DNA from: Rhodospirillales bacterium
Lineage (GTDB): Bacteria; Pseudomonadota; Alphaproteobacteria; Rhodospirillales; JABHCV01
Direction: 5' to 3'
NCBI GenBank assembly: GCA_016776705.1
Contig: JADHSW010000110.1
Coordinates: 1 to 9,636 of the forward strand
Length of the DNA: 9,636 nucleotides
Shown piece after piece: positions 1 to 5,403 of this stretch. A model generated the notes under the pieces. That model saw nothing but the letters and a program-made list of their open reading frames with translations. It did no database searches and was not told the DNA's origin. Positions within the stretch are counted from its first letter, which is position 1. Each line of letters opens with the position of its first letter. A program made the translations under genes and the position numbers.

Positions 1-1214
1 ACCTTGCCCGGCATGGAACCGATGTATGTTCTCCTGTGGCCGCGAATTTCCGATTCGTCACGCACTCCACCTAATGACATCCGAACAAAACTACGGCCCG
101 TTGCATTGGCGATGGACTTACCTAGGGATGTTTTACCGACACCCGGAGGACCGACAAGGCATAGAATGGGTCCTTTGACCTTGTTGGTGCGCTGTTGAAC
201 GGCAAGATATTCCAAGATCCGTTCCTTGACCTTTTTCAGGCCATAGTGATCGGCATCCAGAATTTCCTGGGCTTTTTTGATATCCTTGTTGACGCGGGTG
301 CGCTTTTTCCAGGGAATCGACAGCATCCAGTCCAGATAATTGCGTACAACCGTAGCTTCAGCCGACATTGGGCTCATATTCTTGAGCTTCTTCAATTCGG
401 CCATGGTTTTTTCCTTGGCCTCCTTTGTCAACTTGGTCTTGGCGATGCGTTCTTCTATTTCTGTGGTTTCGTCCTTGCCATCTTCGCCCTCGCCCAGTTC
501 CTTTTGAATGGCCTTTAACTGCTCGTTCAAATAGTACTCACGCTGGGTCTTTTCCATCTGCCGCTTGACGCGGTTGCGGATTTTCTTTTCGACCTGCAAG
601 ACGCCGATTTCAGATTCCATGAAGGAATAGACACGTTCCAGGCGCTCGGCGATGGTTTCGATTTCCAGCAGTTCCTGTTTTTCGGAAATCTTCAATGCAA
701 GGTGCGATGCAATGGTGTCGGCCAGTTTGCTTGGAGCATCAATCTGGTTGATCGAGACCAGTGCTTCCGGGGGAATTTTCTTGTTCAGCTTGATGTACTG
801 GTCGAACTGCGTGACCACGGAACGGGACAGGGCTTCCAGTTCCTGATTATCGCTTTCCGGTTCATCAAGCAACTTTGCCTGGGCCTCGAAGAACTTGTCG
901 TTTTCGATATATCCGGTAACGCGGGCACGTTGGCCCCCTTCGACCAGCACCTTGACTGTTCCGTCAGGCAATTTCAGCAGTTGCAGCACCGTCGCCACAG
1001 TGCCGACATCGTAAATGTCATCAACCGTGGGGTCGTCTTCTGCTGCGTTCTTCTGGGCCAGCAGAAGAACCTGCTTGTCGTCCTGCATCACATCTTCGAG
1101 TGCGCGCACTGATTTGTCCCGGCCGACAAACAATGGCACAATCATATGCGGGAAAACCACAATGTCACGAAGCGGAAGAACGGGATAGACGTCGCCTTGT
1201 TGGGAAGAAATCAT
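1..1214 (-). CDS. lon: Lon ATP-dependent protease, N-terminal part (cut by left window edge)
   Basis: Lon is a cytoplasmic homo-oligomeric AAA+ serine protease that degrades misfolded and some regulatory proteins. Reading leftward from the ATG at 1214 gives 404 complete residues, starting MISSQQGDVYPVLPLRDIVV, which is a typical Lon N-terminus. Residues of roughly 10-190 form the substrate-binding N domain. A long charged helical region follows (around 195-290, with the motif REYYLNEQLKAIQKELGE). Then the AAA+ module begins, with Walker A GPPGVGKT at 355-362 and the conserved RGHRRTYIGSMPGK at the cut. Walker B, the arginine finger and the Ser-Lys proteolytic dyad lie outside the window; the family is about 800 residues long. 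The start is supported by AGAGG four bases upstream. lon is the last visible gene of the tig-clpP-clpX-lon series, 214 bases after clpX, and probably has its own heat-shock promoter. Identity is certain; only the length is unseen. Confidence 0.97.
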   Translation of the reverse strand, partial: MISSQQGDVYPVLPLRDIVVFPHMIVPLFVGRDKSVRALEDVMQDDKQVLLLAQKNAAEDDPTVDDIYDVGTVATVLQLLKLPDGTVKVLVEGGQRARVTGYIENDKFFEAQAKLLDEPESDNQELEALSRSVVTQFDQYIKLNKKIPPEALVSINQIDAPSKLADTIASHLALKISEKQELLEIETIAERLERVYSFMESEIGVLQVEKKIRNRVKRQMEKTQREYYLNEQLKAIQKELGEGEDGKDETTEIEERIAKTKLTKEAKEKTMAELKKLKNMSPMSAEATVVRNYLDWMLSIPWKKRTRVNKDIKKAQEILDADHYGLKKVKERILEYLAVQQRTNKVKGPILCLVGPPGVGKTSLGKSIANATGRSFVRMSLGGVRDESEIRGHRRTYIGSMPGK

Positions 1215-1233
1215 ATTGCCTCTGATAAATAAA

Positions 1234-1259
1234 CGGGACAGCCCCGATAAGGACTATCG
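1234..1259 (-). other. Two overlapping small hairpins in the lon leader
   Basis: CGGG (1234-1237) pairs with CCCG (1243-1246), and CGATA (1245-1249) pairs with TATCG (1255-1259). The two stems share bases 1245-1246, so they cannot both form fully. They lie 11 bases or more upstream of the lon ribosome-binding site (1219-1223). Stems of four and five pairs can arise by chance, so function is not established. Confidence 0.25.
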
Positions 1260-1312
1260 AAGTTAAATCGACTGCATTTACACAATCGAAAAAGGAATCC
1301 AGTACCACTCAA

Positions 1313-1344
1313 AGGTGGGCCAATTCATCGCCACGTTCAAGGGG
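1313..1344 (-). promoter_or_regulatory. Candidate sigma-32 (heat-shock) promoter of lon
   Basis: On the minus strand CCCCTTGAA (1336-1344) matches the heat-shock -35 consensus. After a 15-base spacer comes GCCCACCT (1313-1320), a fair match to the -10 consensus CCCCATNT (5 of 7 fixed positions). Transcription would start near 1305, giving a leader of about 90 bases. lon is a classical sigma-32 gene, which raises the prior. The -10 is imperfect and the call is by eye. Confidence 0.5.
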
Positions 1345-1400
1345 TGTTGACTGCTAAACAGGGAATTATTTCGTTATCGACGCCTACTTTGGTCGTTTAA

Positions 1401-1413
1401 GGTCAATATGACC
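1401..1413. repeat. Perfect inverted repeat GGTCA-ATA-TGACC downstream of clpX
   Basis: This 13-base perfect dyad (5-base arms, 3-base centre) begins 15 bases after the clpX stop codon. As RNA it could fold into a small hairpin, but no U-run follows, so it is a poor intrinsic terminator. As DNA it has the form of an operator half-site pair, about 60-90 bases upstream of the candidate lon promoter. Which role applies, if any, cannot be decided here. Confidence 0.3.
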
Positions 1414-1428
1414 CAGATTAACCCTGAT

Positions 1429-2694
1429 TCAAGCGCTGGAACCCACATCTTCACTGCGATCTGAGTAAATATACAGCGGTGTTGCGCTTTCATCGGCGAC
1501 TTCGCGGTTGATTACCACCTCTTCGACGCCCTCAAGTCCCGGAAGATCGAACATCGTATCCAAAAGAATGTTTTCCATGATCGATCTGAGCCCACGCGCA
1601 CCGGTCTTTCGCTCAACGGCCATCTTGGCGATGCTTTCAAGCGCCCCTTCGGTGAAACTCAACTTGACATCTTCCATTTCGAACAGGCGCTGGTACTGCT
1701 TGACCAGGGCGTTCTTGGGCGCAGTCAAAATTTCAATCAAAGCATTGGCATCCAGATCCGTCAGGGTTGCCAGGACCGGCAGACGACCGACAAATTCCGG
1801 AATCAGTCCAAATTTCAGCAGATCTTCCGGCTCTACATCACTGAGTATCTCACCGGTATTGCGCTCTTCGGGGGAGCGAACATCGGCACCAAAGCCAATA
1901 CTCATACCCTTGCCCCGGTTGGAGATAATCTTGTCCAGCCCGGAAAAAGCACCACCACAGATAAACAGTATGTTGGTGGTATCGACTTGCAGGAATTCCT
2001 GTTGCGGATGTTTACGGCCACCTTGTGGCGGCACACTGGCGACTGTGCCTTCCATGATCTTCAACAAGGCCTGTTGAACACCTTCGCCCGATACGTCACG
2101 GGTAATGGACGGATTATCGGATTTTCTTGAAATCTTGTCGACTTCATCAATGTAGACGATGCCCCGTTGTGCGCGCTCGACATTGTAATCGGCGGACTGC
2201 AACAACTTGAGGATAATATTTTCCACATCTTCGCCAACATACCCCGCTTCTGTCAGGGTCGTTGCATCGGCCATGGTGAAGGGCACATCCAGAATGCGCG
2301 CCAGGGTCTGGGCCAGCAGGGTTTTGCCGCAACCGGTCGGGCCGACCAGAAGAATGTTGGATTTCGCCAATTCGACGTCGTTACTACCCCCGCTATGACT
2401 TAAGCGCTTGTAGTGATTATGAACTGCAACAGCCAGGACCCGTTTGGCATGAGGCTGACCGATAACGTAGTCATCCAGAACCGAGCTGATTTCAACAGGC
2501 GTCGGCACACCGTCGCCGGATTTGACAAGCGACGTCTTATGTTCTTCACGGATGATGTCCATGCACAACTCAACGCATTCATCACAAATGAACACGGTGG
2601 GGCCGGCAATAAGTTTGCGGACCTCGTGTTGGCTCTTACCGCAGAAAGAACAGTAAAGCGTATTTTTTGAGTCTCCGCCGCTGGACTTGTTCAT
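1429..2694 (-). CDS. clpX: ClpX, ATP-dependent specificity subunit of the Clp protease
   Basis: ClpX is the AAA+ unfoldase that recognises substrates and feeds them into ClpP; it also remodels complexes alone. From the ATG at 2694 the protein has 421 residues, normal for the family. In order: the N-terminal zinc-binding domain with CSFC (15-18) and CDEC (37-40), Walker A GPTGCGKT (118-125), pore-1 loop GYVGED (151-156), Walker B IVYIDEVDK with D183/E184, the RKH pore motif (227-229), the IGF loop that docks on ClpP (266-268), EFVGR with the arginine finger R304, and sensor-2 GARGLR (365-370). All key residues are intact. An in-frame TTG at 2709 would add five residues, but GGAG sits inside that extension, five bases before the ATG, so 2694 is the start. 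clpP lies 225 bases upstream, and that gap holds possible independent control sites. Confidence 0.98.
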   Translation of the reverse strand: MNKSSGGDSKNTLYCSFCGKSQHEVRKLIAGPTVFICDECVELCMDIIREEHKTSLVKSGDGVPTPVEISSVLDDYVIGQPHAKRVLAVAVHNHYKRLSHSGGSNDVELAKSNILLVGPTGCGKTLLAQTLARILDVPFTMADATTLTEAGYVGEDVENIILKLLQSADYNVERAQRGIVYIDEVDKISRKSDNPSITRDVSGEGVQQALLKIMEGTVASVPPQGGRKHPQQEFLQVDTTNILFICGGAFSGLDKIISNRGKGMSIGFGADVRSPEERNTGEILSDVEPEDLLKFGLIPEFVGRLPVLATLTDLDANALIEILTAPKNALVKQYQRLFEMEDVKLSFTEGALESIAKMAVERKTGARGLRSIMENILLDTMFDLPGLEGVEEVVINREVADESATPLYIYSDRSEDVGSSA

Positions 2695-2699
2695 GGAAG

Positions 2700-2703
2700 C
2701 TCC
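2700..2703 (-). promoter_or_regulatory. clpX ribosome-binding site that fixes the start codon
   Basis: GGAG on the minus strand lies five bases before the ATG at 2694. It falls within the five-codon extension that an upstream TTG (2709) would add, so it favours the shorter ClpX, whose N-terminus MNKSSGGDSKN also fits the family. Confidence 0.75.
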
Positions 2704-2716
2704 GTTCAAATTCCTA

Positions 2717-2735
2717 TGTCGCTACTTTGGCGACA
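2717..2735 (-). other. Hairpin in the clpX leader just upstream of the ribosome-binding site
   Basis: TGTCGC and GCGACA form a perfect 6-base-pair stem with a 7-base loop, ending 13 bases before the GGAG of clpX. It could influence mRNA stability or translation, or be a DNA operator. No U-run follows, so it is not an intrinsic terminator. Pairing is seen directly; function is unknown. Confidence 0.35.
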
Positions 2736-2761
2736 GCTAGCATTATGTTACCCCTTGTTTG

Positions 2762-2814
2762 GGTGGGCAGACAATCCTCTAGCGCATTATTCATACAGCA
2801 ACCAAATGCCCACC
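2762..2814. repeat. Spaced 8-base inverted repeat GGTGGGCA...TGCCCACC upstream of clpX
   Basis: GGTGGGCA (2762-2769) and TGCCCACC (2807-2814) are exact inverted copies 37 bases apart. The core GGTGGGC also occurs upstream of lon at 1314-1320, inside its candidate -10 element. The arms could be paired protein-binding sites about five helical turns apart. No transcription factor is identified. Confidence 0.3.
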
Positions 2815-2843
2815 GCCATTACTCACCGCATTGGATGACCGGA

Positions 2844-2855
2844 AAGTGAACACTT
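2844..2855. repeat. Operator-like palindrome AAGTG-AA-CACTT
   Basis: A 12-base near-palindrome with two 5-base arms and a two-base centre lies in the clpP-clpX gap, 32 bases from the CtrA-type box. It has the shape of a small dimer-binding site, but no known consensus is recognised. Confidence 0.2.
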
Positions 2856-2886
2856 GGTAACAGATTACATAGTGATGTAGCGATCG

Positions 2887-2901
2887 TTAAGACAGACTTA
2901 A
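2887..2901. promoter_or_regulatory. Perfect CtrA-type box, TTAA-N7-TTAA, upstream of clpX
   Basis: The sequence TTAAGACAGACTTAA is an exact match to the CtrA binding consensus of alphaproteobacteria, and the N7 core is itself largely palindromic. It lies 18 bases past the clpP stop codon and 192 bases upstream of the clpX ATG, so it could serve a clpX promoter in the gap. In Caulobacter, ClpXP degrades CtrA. A feedback link here is inference. A chance match somewhere in a window this size is quite possible, though less likely in this particular gap. Confidence 0.45.
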
Positions 2902-2918
2902 AAGGACAATATATCCTT
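2902..2918 (-). terminator. Weak terminator-like hairpin after clpP
   Basis: On the minus strand AAGGA (2914-2918) and TCCTT (2902-2906) form a five-pair AT-rich stem with a 7-base loop, followed by TT and the CtrA-type box. It starts one base after the clpP stop codon. The stem is short and the U-run is only four including the stem end, so at most it would terminate partly, leaving clpP and clpX co-transcribed. Confidence 0.25.
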
Positions 2919-2919
2919 A

Positions 2920-3567
2920 TTAATCTTTCTTTTCGTCGCTTTCGCCGTCATCCGTTGCCGGACGACTGGTCACCACTTCATCAATAAGGCCGAATTCCTT
3001 GGCGTCTTCCGGTGACAGGAAGCGATCACGTTCAAGGGCTTCTTCGATAACCTCAACAGGCTGGCCTGTATGTTCAGCGTATATTGCATTGAGGCGCGCA
3101 CGCAGCGACAGGATTTCCTTGGCCTGAATTTCGATATCCGTCGCCTGTCCCTGGGCGCCGCCAGAGGGTTGATGGATCATCACTCGGGCATTTGGAAGCG
3201 AGAAACGCTTGCCTTTGGCACCGGCGCACAAAAGGAACGATCCCATTGAAGCAGCCTGACCGATACAAACCGTCGATACATCCGGGCGGATGTAGCGCAT
3301 GGTGTCGTAAATAGCCAGGCCCGAGGTAACAATGCCACCGGGCGAATTGATGTAGAAGGAAATATCCTTGGTCGGATTTTCGGACTCAAGAAACAACAAC
3401 TGGGCACAGATCAGGCTGGCGACGCCATCATCAACACCGCCGGTCAGAAAGATAATCCGTTCTTTCAAAAGCCTGGAAAAGATATCGTACGCGCGCTCGC
3501 CCCGGTTGGTCGTTTCGACCACCATGGGGACCAAAGAACTCATATACGTTTCGACCGGATCGTTCAT
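2920..3567 (-). CDS. clpP: ClpP, proteolytic subunit of the Clp protease
   Basis: ClpP is the serine peptidase that forms the two stacked heptameric rings of the Clp protease and cleaves proteins threaded in by ClpX or ClpA. The 215-residue product is of normal length. The catalytic triad is complete: Ser107 in GQAASMGS, His132 in MIHQPSGG and Asp181 in ERDRF. The oxyanion-region motif NSPGG is at 74-78. The N-terminus MNDPVETYMSSLVPMVVE fits alphaproteobacterial ClpP; the short leader before VPMVVE is probably removed by self-processing, as in the family. AAGGA lies 12 bases before this ATG, a rather long spacing, but the alternative Met9 has no ribosome-binding site. The C-terminus is a charged tail rich in Asp, Glu and Lys. 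tig lies 111 bases upstream and clpX 225 bases downstream. Confidence 0.98.
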   Translation of the reverse strand: MNDPVETYMSSLVPMVVETTNRGERAYDIFSRLLKERIIFLTGGVDDGVASLICAQLLFLESENPTKDISFYINSPGGIVTSGLAIYDTMRYIRPDVSTVCIGQAASMGSFLLCAGAKGKRFSLPNARVMIHQPSGGAQGQATDIEIQAKEILSLRARLNAIYAEHTGQPVEVIEEALERDRFLSPEDAKEFGLIDEVVTSRPATDDGESDEKKD

Positions 3568-3604
3568 GTCAGGTAAGTGTCCTTAACGTTTCAATTAAAC
3601 CAAC

Positions 3605-3667
3605 CAGGGGAAACACTGCACAATATCCGGCCTGTAATCAAGCAATGGGATTGTCAGCGTTTCCCTG
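3605..3667 (-). other. Long imperfect hairpin in the tig-clpP gap
   Basis: On the minus strand CAGGGAAACGCTG (3655-3667) faces CAGTGTTTCCCCTG (3605-3618): 13 pairs with one G-U and one bulged C. The pairing continues inward through ACAAT/ATTGT and CC/GG, with small bulges, giving about 20 pairs around a loop near 3631-3648. The right end is 11 bases after the tig stop. No U-run follows, so it is not a classical terminator. It could protect the tig mRNA 3' end, mark an RNase processing site, or act as an attenuator before clpP. Confidence 0.5.
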
Positions 3668-3678
3668 AATCCCGGTTT

Positions 3679-5115
3679 CTAGTCTTCTTTTTTCTCGGCC
3701 TCTTCAGCCGGGGCTTTCTTTTTCGCCGGAGCCTTTTTCTTGGCTGGCGCTTTTTTGGCTGCCTTTTTCTTCGCAGGGGCCAATTCTTCGGGCTCTTTAA
3801 TCAGTTCGTCAATGGTCACGTCCTTATCGGATACTTTGGCTAGCTCGAAGATAAAATCAACGACTTTGTCTTCCAGCAGCGGTGCGCGAAGCTGATGCAT
3901 GGATTCGGGGTTATTGCGGAAGTATTCGATAACCATCTGCTCCTGGCCGGGATAACGCTGGGCTTCGGCCATCATGGCGCGGTTCAGGTCTTCCTGGTTC
4001 AGGTCGATATTATTCATGCGACCGATTTCAGCCAGCAACAGGCCAAGACGAACGCGACGGGCAGCGATCTCGCGGTAGTCTTCTTTCAGTTCATCATCGG
4101 TCTTGCCCTCATTGATGTCTTCGTCAGAACCCTGCTCTTCAGCTTGCTTGCGATGCTGTTCGAACTGCATCCAGATTCCCTGGAATTCATTTTCAACAAG
4201 GGATTCGGGAATTTCAAAGTCATGATTGTTTTCTAGTTCGTCCAGCAAGGAACGCTTCATGCGTTGGCGGGCCATATCCTTGAATTCACGCTCGTGCTCT
4301 TCACGAATGCTTGCCTTAAGGGTTTCAAGGTCATCGATACCTACCTTCTTGGCCAATTCGTCGTCGATAGCAGCCGGGGCCCCTTCACGCAGTTCCTTCA
4401 CGTCAACATCGAAAACGGCTTCCTTGCCAGCCAGTTCTTCAGCGCCGTACTCGTCGGGGAACTTTACCTTGACTTCAACATGATCGCCAACCTTGGAGCC
4501 AATCAGCTGATCTTCGAAGCCGGGGATGAAACTGCCAGAACCCAGTTCAAGGGAATAATCTTCGGCTTTGCCACCGGCAAACTCCTCGCCGTCAACCTTG
4601 CCGACAAAATCAATGACAACGAAGTCGCCGCTTTTTGATTTGCGGGCCTTGGTCACTGGCTCGGACGTCTTGTGCGCAGATGCCAGGCGTTCAAGGGCAC
4701 TGGTGATTTCTGCTTCATCAGCCTTGACGACCATGCGTTCAAGCTTGATTTTCGAGAAATCCATCGGCTCGACCTTGGGCATGACTTCGATAGCCATGGT
4801 GTATTCAAGATCGGCGCCTTCGTCGAATTTGACGATTTCGATCTTTGGCTGGGCGACAGGACGCAATTCGCGTTCATCCATCGCTTTTTGTGATGTTTCG
4901 CCAACGGTGCGCTCCAGTACTTCACCCATGATCGACGGGCCGTATTGTTTGCGCAGCATCTTGACCGGTACCTTGCCTGGGCGGAAGCCCGGAATCTTGG
5001 CGGTCTTTTTCAGCTCATTTAGGCGATTTGTAACGAATGTTTCAATCTCCGCCGCAGGGACGATGATGTTGAATTCGTGCAATAGACCTTCGGTTTTCGT
5101 TTCAGTGACCTGCAT
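3679..5115 (-). CDS. tig: Trigger factor, ribosome-associated chaperone and peptidyl-prolyl isomerase
   Basis: Trigger factor binds at the ribosome exit tunnel and shields emerging chains. The protein from the ATG at 5115 has 478 residues, against 432 in E. coli. The N-terminal ribosome-binding domain carries the signature GFRPGKVP at 43-50. The FKBP-like isomerase domain spans about 160-245, including LGSGSFIPGFEDQLIG (191-206). The helical C-terminal chaperone domain follows. The last 35 residues (444-478) form an extra tail built on repeated APAKKK units and ending acidic, EEAEKKED. GGGA five bases upstream supports the start, and MQVTETKTEG is a typical trigger factor N-terminus. The frame stays open back to 5211, but that extension would translate the tRNA-Leu gene and is spurious. 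tig is 54 bases downstream of the tRNA and probably shares its transcript; clpP follows after 111 bases. Confidence 0.98.
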   Translation of the reverse strand: MQVTETKTEGLLHEFNIIVPAAEIETFVTNRLNELKKTAKIPGFRPGKVPVKMLRKQYGPSIMGEVLERTVGETSQKAMDERELRPVAQPKIEIVKFDEGADLEYTMAIEVMPKVEPMDFSKIKLERMVVKADEAEITSALERLASAHKTSEPVTKARKSKSGDFVVIDFVGKVDGEEFAGGKAEDYSLELGSGSFIPGFEDQLIGSKVGDHVEVKVKFPDEYGAEELAGKEAVFDVDVKELREGAPAAIDDELAKKVGIDDLETLKASIREEHEREFKDMARQRMKRSLLDELENNHDFEIPESLVENEFQGIWMQFEQHRKQAEEQGSDEDINEGKTDDELKEDYREIAARRVRLGLLLAEIGRMNNIDLNQEDLNRAMMAEAQRYPGQEQMVIEYFRNNPESMHQLRAPLLEDKVVDFIFELAKVSDKDVTIDELIKEPEELAPAKKKAAKKAPAKKKAPAKKKAPAEEAEKKED

Positions 5116-5155
5116 GGATATCCCAATCGGAAAGATAGTTTTAGAAGTATAATTC

Positions 5156-5166
5156 AAAAAGCGGGC
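5156..5166 (-). other. Copy of the tRNA acceptor 3' strand plus U5 directly after the tRNA
   Basis: Three bases after the encoded CCA the minus strand reads GCCCGC (5161-5166) then TTTTT (5156-5160). GCCCGC repeats the 3' acceptor strand of the tRNA, so it could pair with the tRNA 5' strand GCGGGC (5254-5249) instead of the normal partner. The U5 makes the spot terminator-like. It may allow partial termination between the tRNA and tig or influence tRNA processing. Confidence 0.35.
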
Positions 5167-5169
5167 ATT

Positions 5170-5254
5170 TGGTGCGGGCGAGAGGACTTGAACCTCCACG
5201 ACTTGCGTCACAGGTACCTAAAACCTGCGTGTCTACCAATTCCACCACGCCCGC
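5170..5254 (-). tRNA. trnL: tRNA-Leu, anticodon UAG, with encoded CCA
   Basis: The 85-base minus-strand sequence folds as a class II tRNA. The acceptor stem GCGGGCG (5254-5248) pairs with CGCCCGC (5180-5174), followed by discriminator A and an encoded CCA (5172-5170). The D loop contains the AATTGGTAGAC pattern of leucine tRNAs. The anticodon stem is CAGGT/ACCTG with loop TTTAGGT, giving anticodon TAG at 5220-5218. The long variable arm has a GAC-GCAA-GTC hairpin. The T arm is GGAGG-TTCAAGT-CCTCT, closed by one G-U pair. The tRNA decodes CUN leucine codons, mainly CUA. It resembles E. coli tRNA-Leu(UAG) closely. Confidence 0.97.
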
Positions 5255-5274
5255 CAATCAAATTGCTCAAAGCA

Positions 5275-5325
5275 CCTGAAAACCCGAATTTACACAGCTT
5301 TTCAGGGGCAAAAACGCAAATGCCC
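5275..5325 (-). other. Two adjacent hairpins in the tRNA-Leu leader
   Basis: CCTGAAAA (5275-5282) and TTTTCAGG (5299-5306) are exact inverted copies around a 16-base loop. GGGCA (5306-5310) and TGCCC (5321-5325) form a second stem and share only base 5306 with the first. Both fall between the promoter and the tRNA 5' end, in the part of the transcript that processing would remove. They may guide 5' processing. Confidence 0.35.
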
Positions 5326-5338
5326 TCGCGGCGGCGCA

Positions 5339-5366
5339 ACTCTAACCATTTAAGAACCCCTGTCAA
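5339..5366 (-). promoter_or_regulatory. Probable housekeeping promoter of tRNA-Leu (and tig)
   Basis: On the minus strand TTGACA (5361-5366) is a perfect -35 hexamer. A 16-base spacer separates it from TAGAGT (5339-5344), which matches four of six -10 positions. The bases that follow, TGCGCCGCCGCG, make a GC-rich discriminator of the kind seen at stable-RNA promoters under stringent control. Start of transcription would be near 5332, about 78 bases before the tRNA. The position just downstream of the preceding gene and upstream of a tRNA fits well. Confidence 0.65.
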
Positions 5367-5403
5367 TCGCCATAGTAAAGGAAAATAAAGGCCTCGAGGG
5401 AAC

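Noticed and set aside
1508..2077. A 189-codon plus-strand open frame opposite clpX
   Set aside because: clpX is complete with every catalytic motif on the other strand; the antisense product is low-complexity Ser/Arg-rich.
2667..2849. A 60-codon plus-strand frame reaching into the clpP-clpX gap
   Set aside because: It begins inside clpX on the opposite strand, has no convincing ribosome-binding site and no recognisable product. The gap is better explained as regulatory.
5146..5151. TATACT upstream of tig as a separate -10 element
   Set aside because: At 16-18 bases upstream there is only the end of the tRNA gene (CACCAA), with no resemblance to a -35 hexamer.
5367..5403. T-rich minus-strand tract after malonyl-CoA decarboxylase as an intrinsic terminator
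   Set aside because: The only preceding dyad, CCTCGAGG, leaves no room for a loop, so a stable hairpin cannot form. Termination there is likely in principle but not shown by the sequence.
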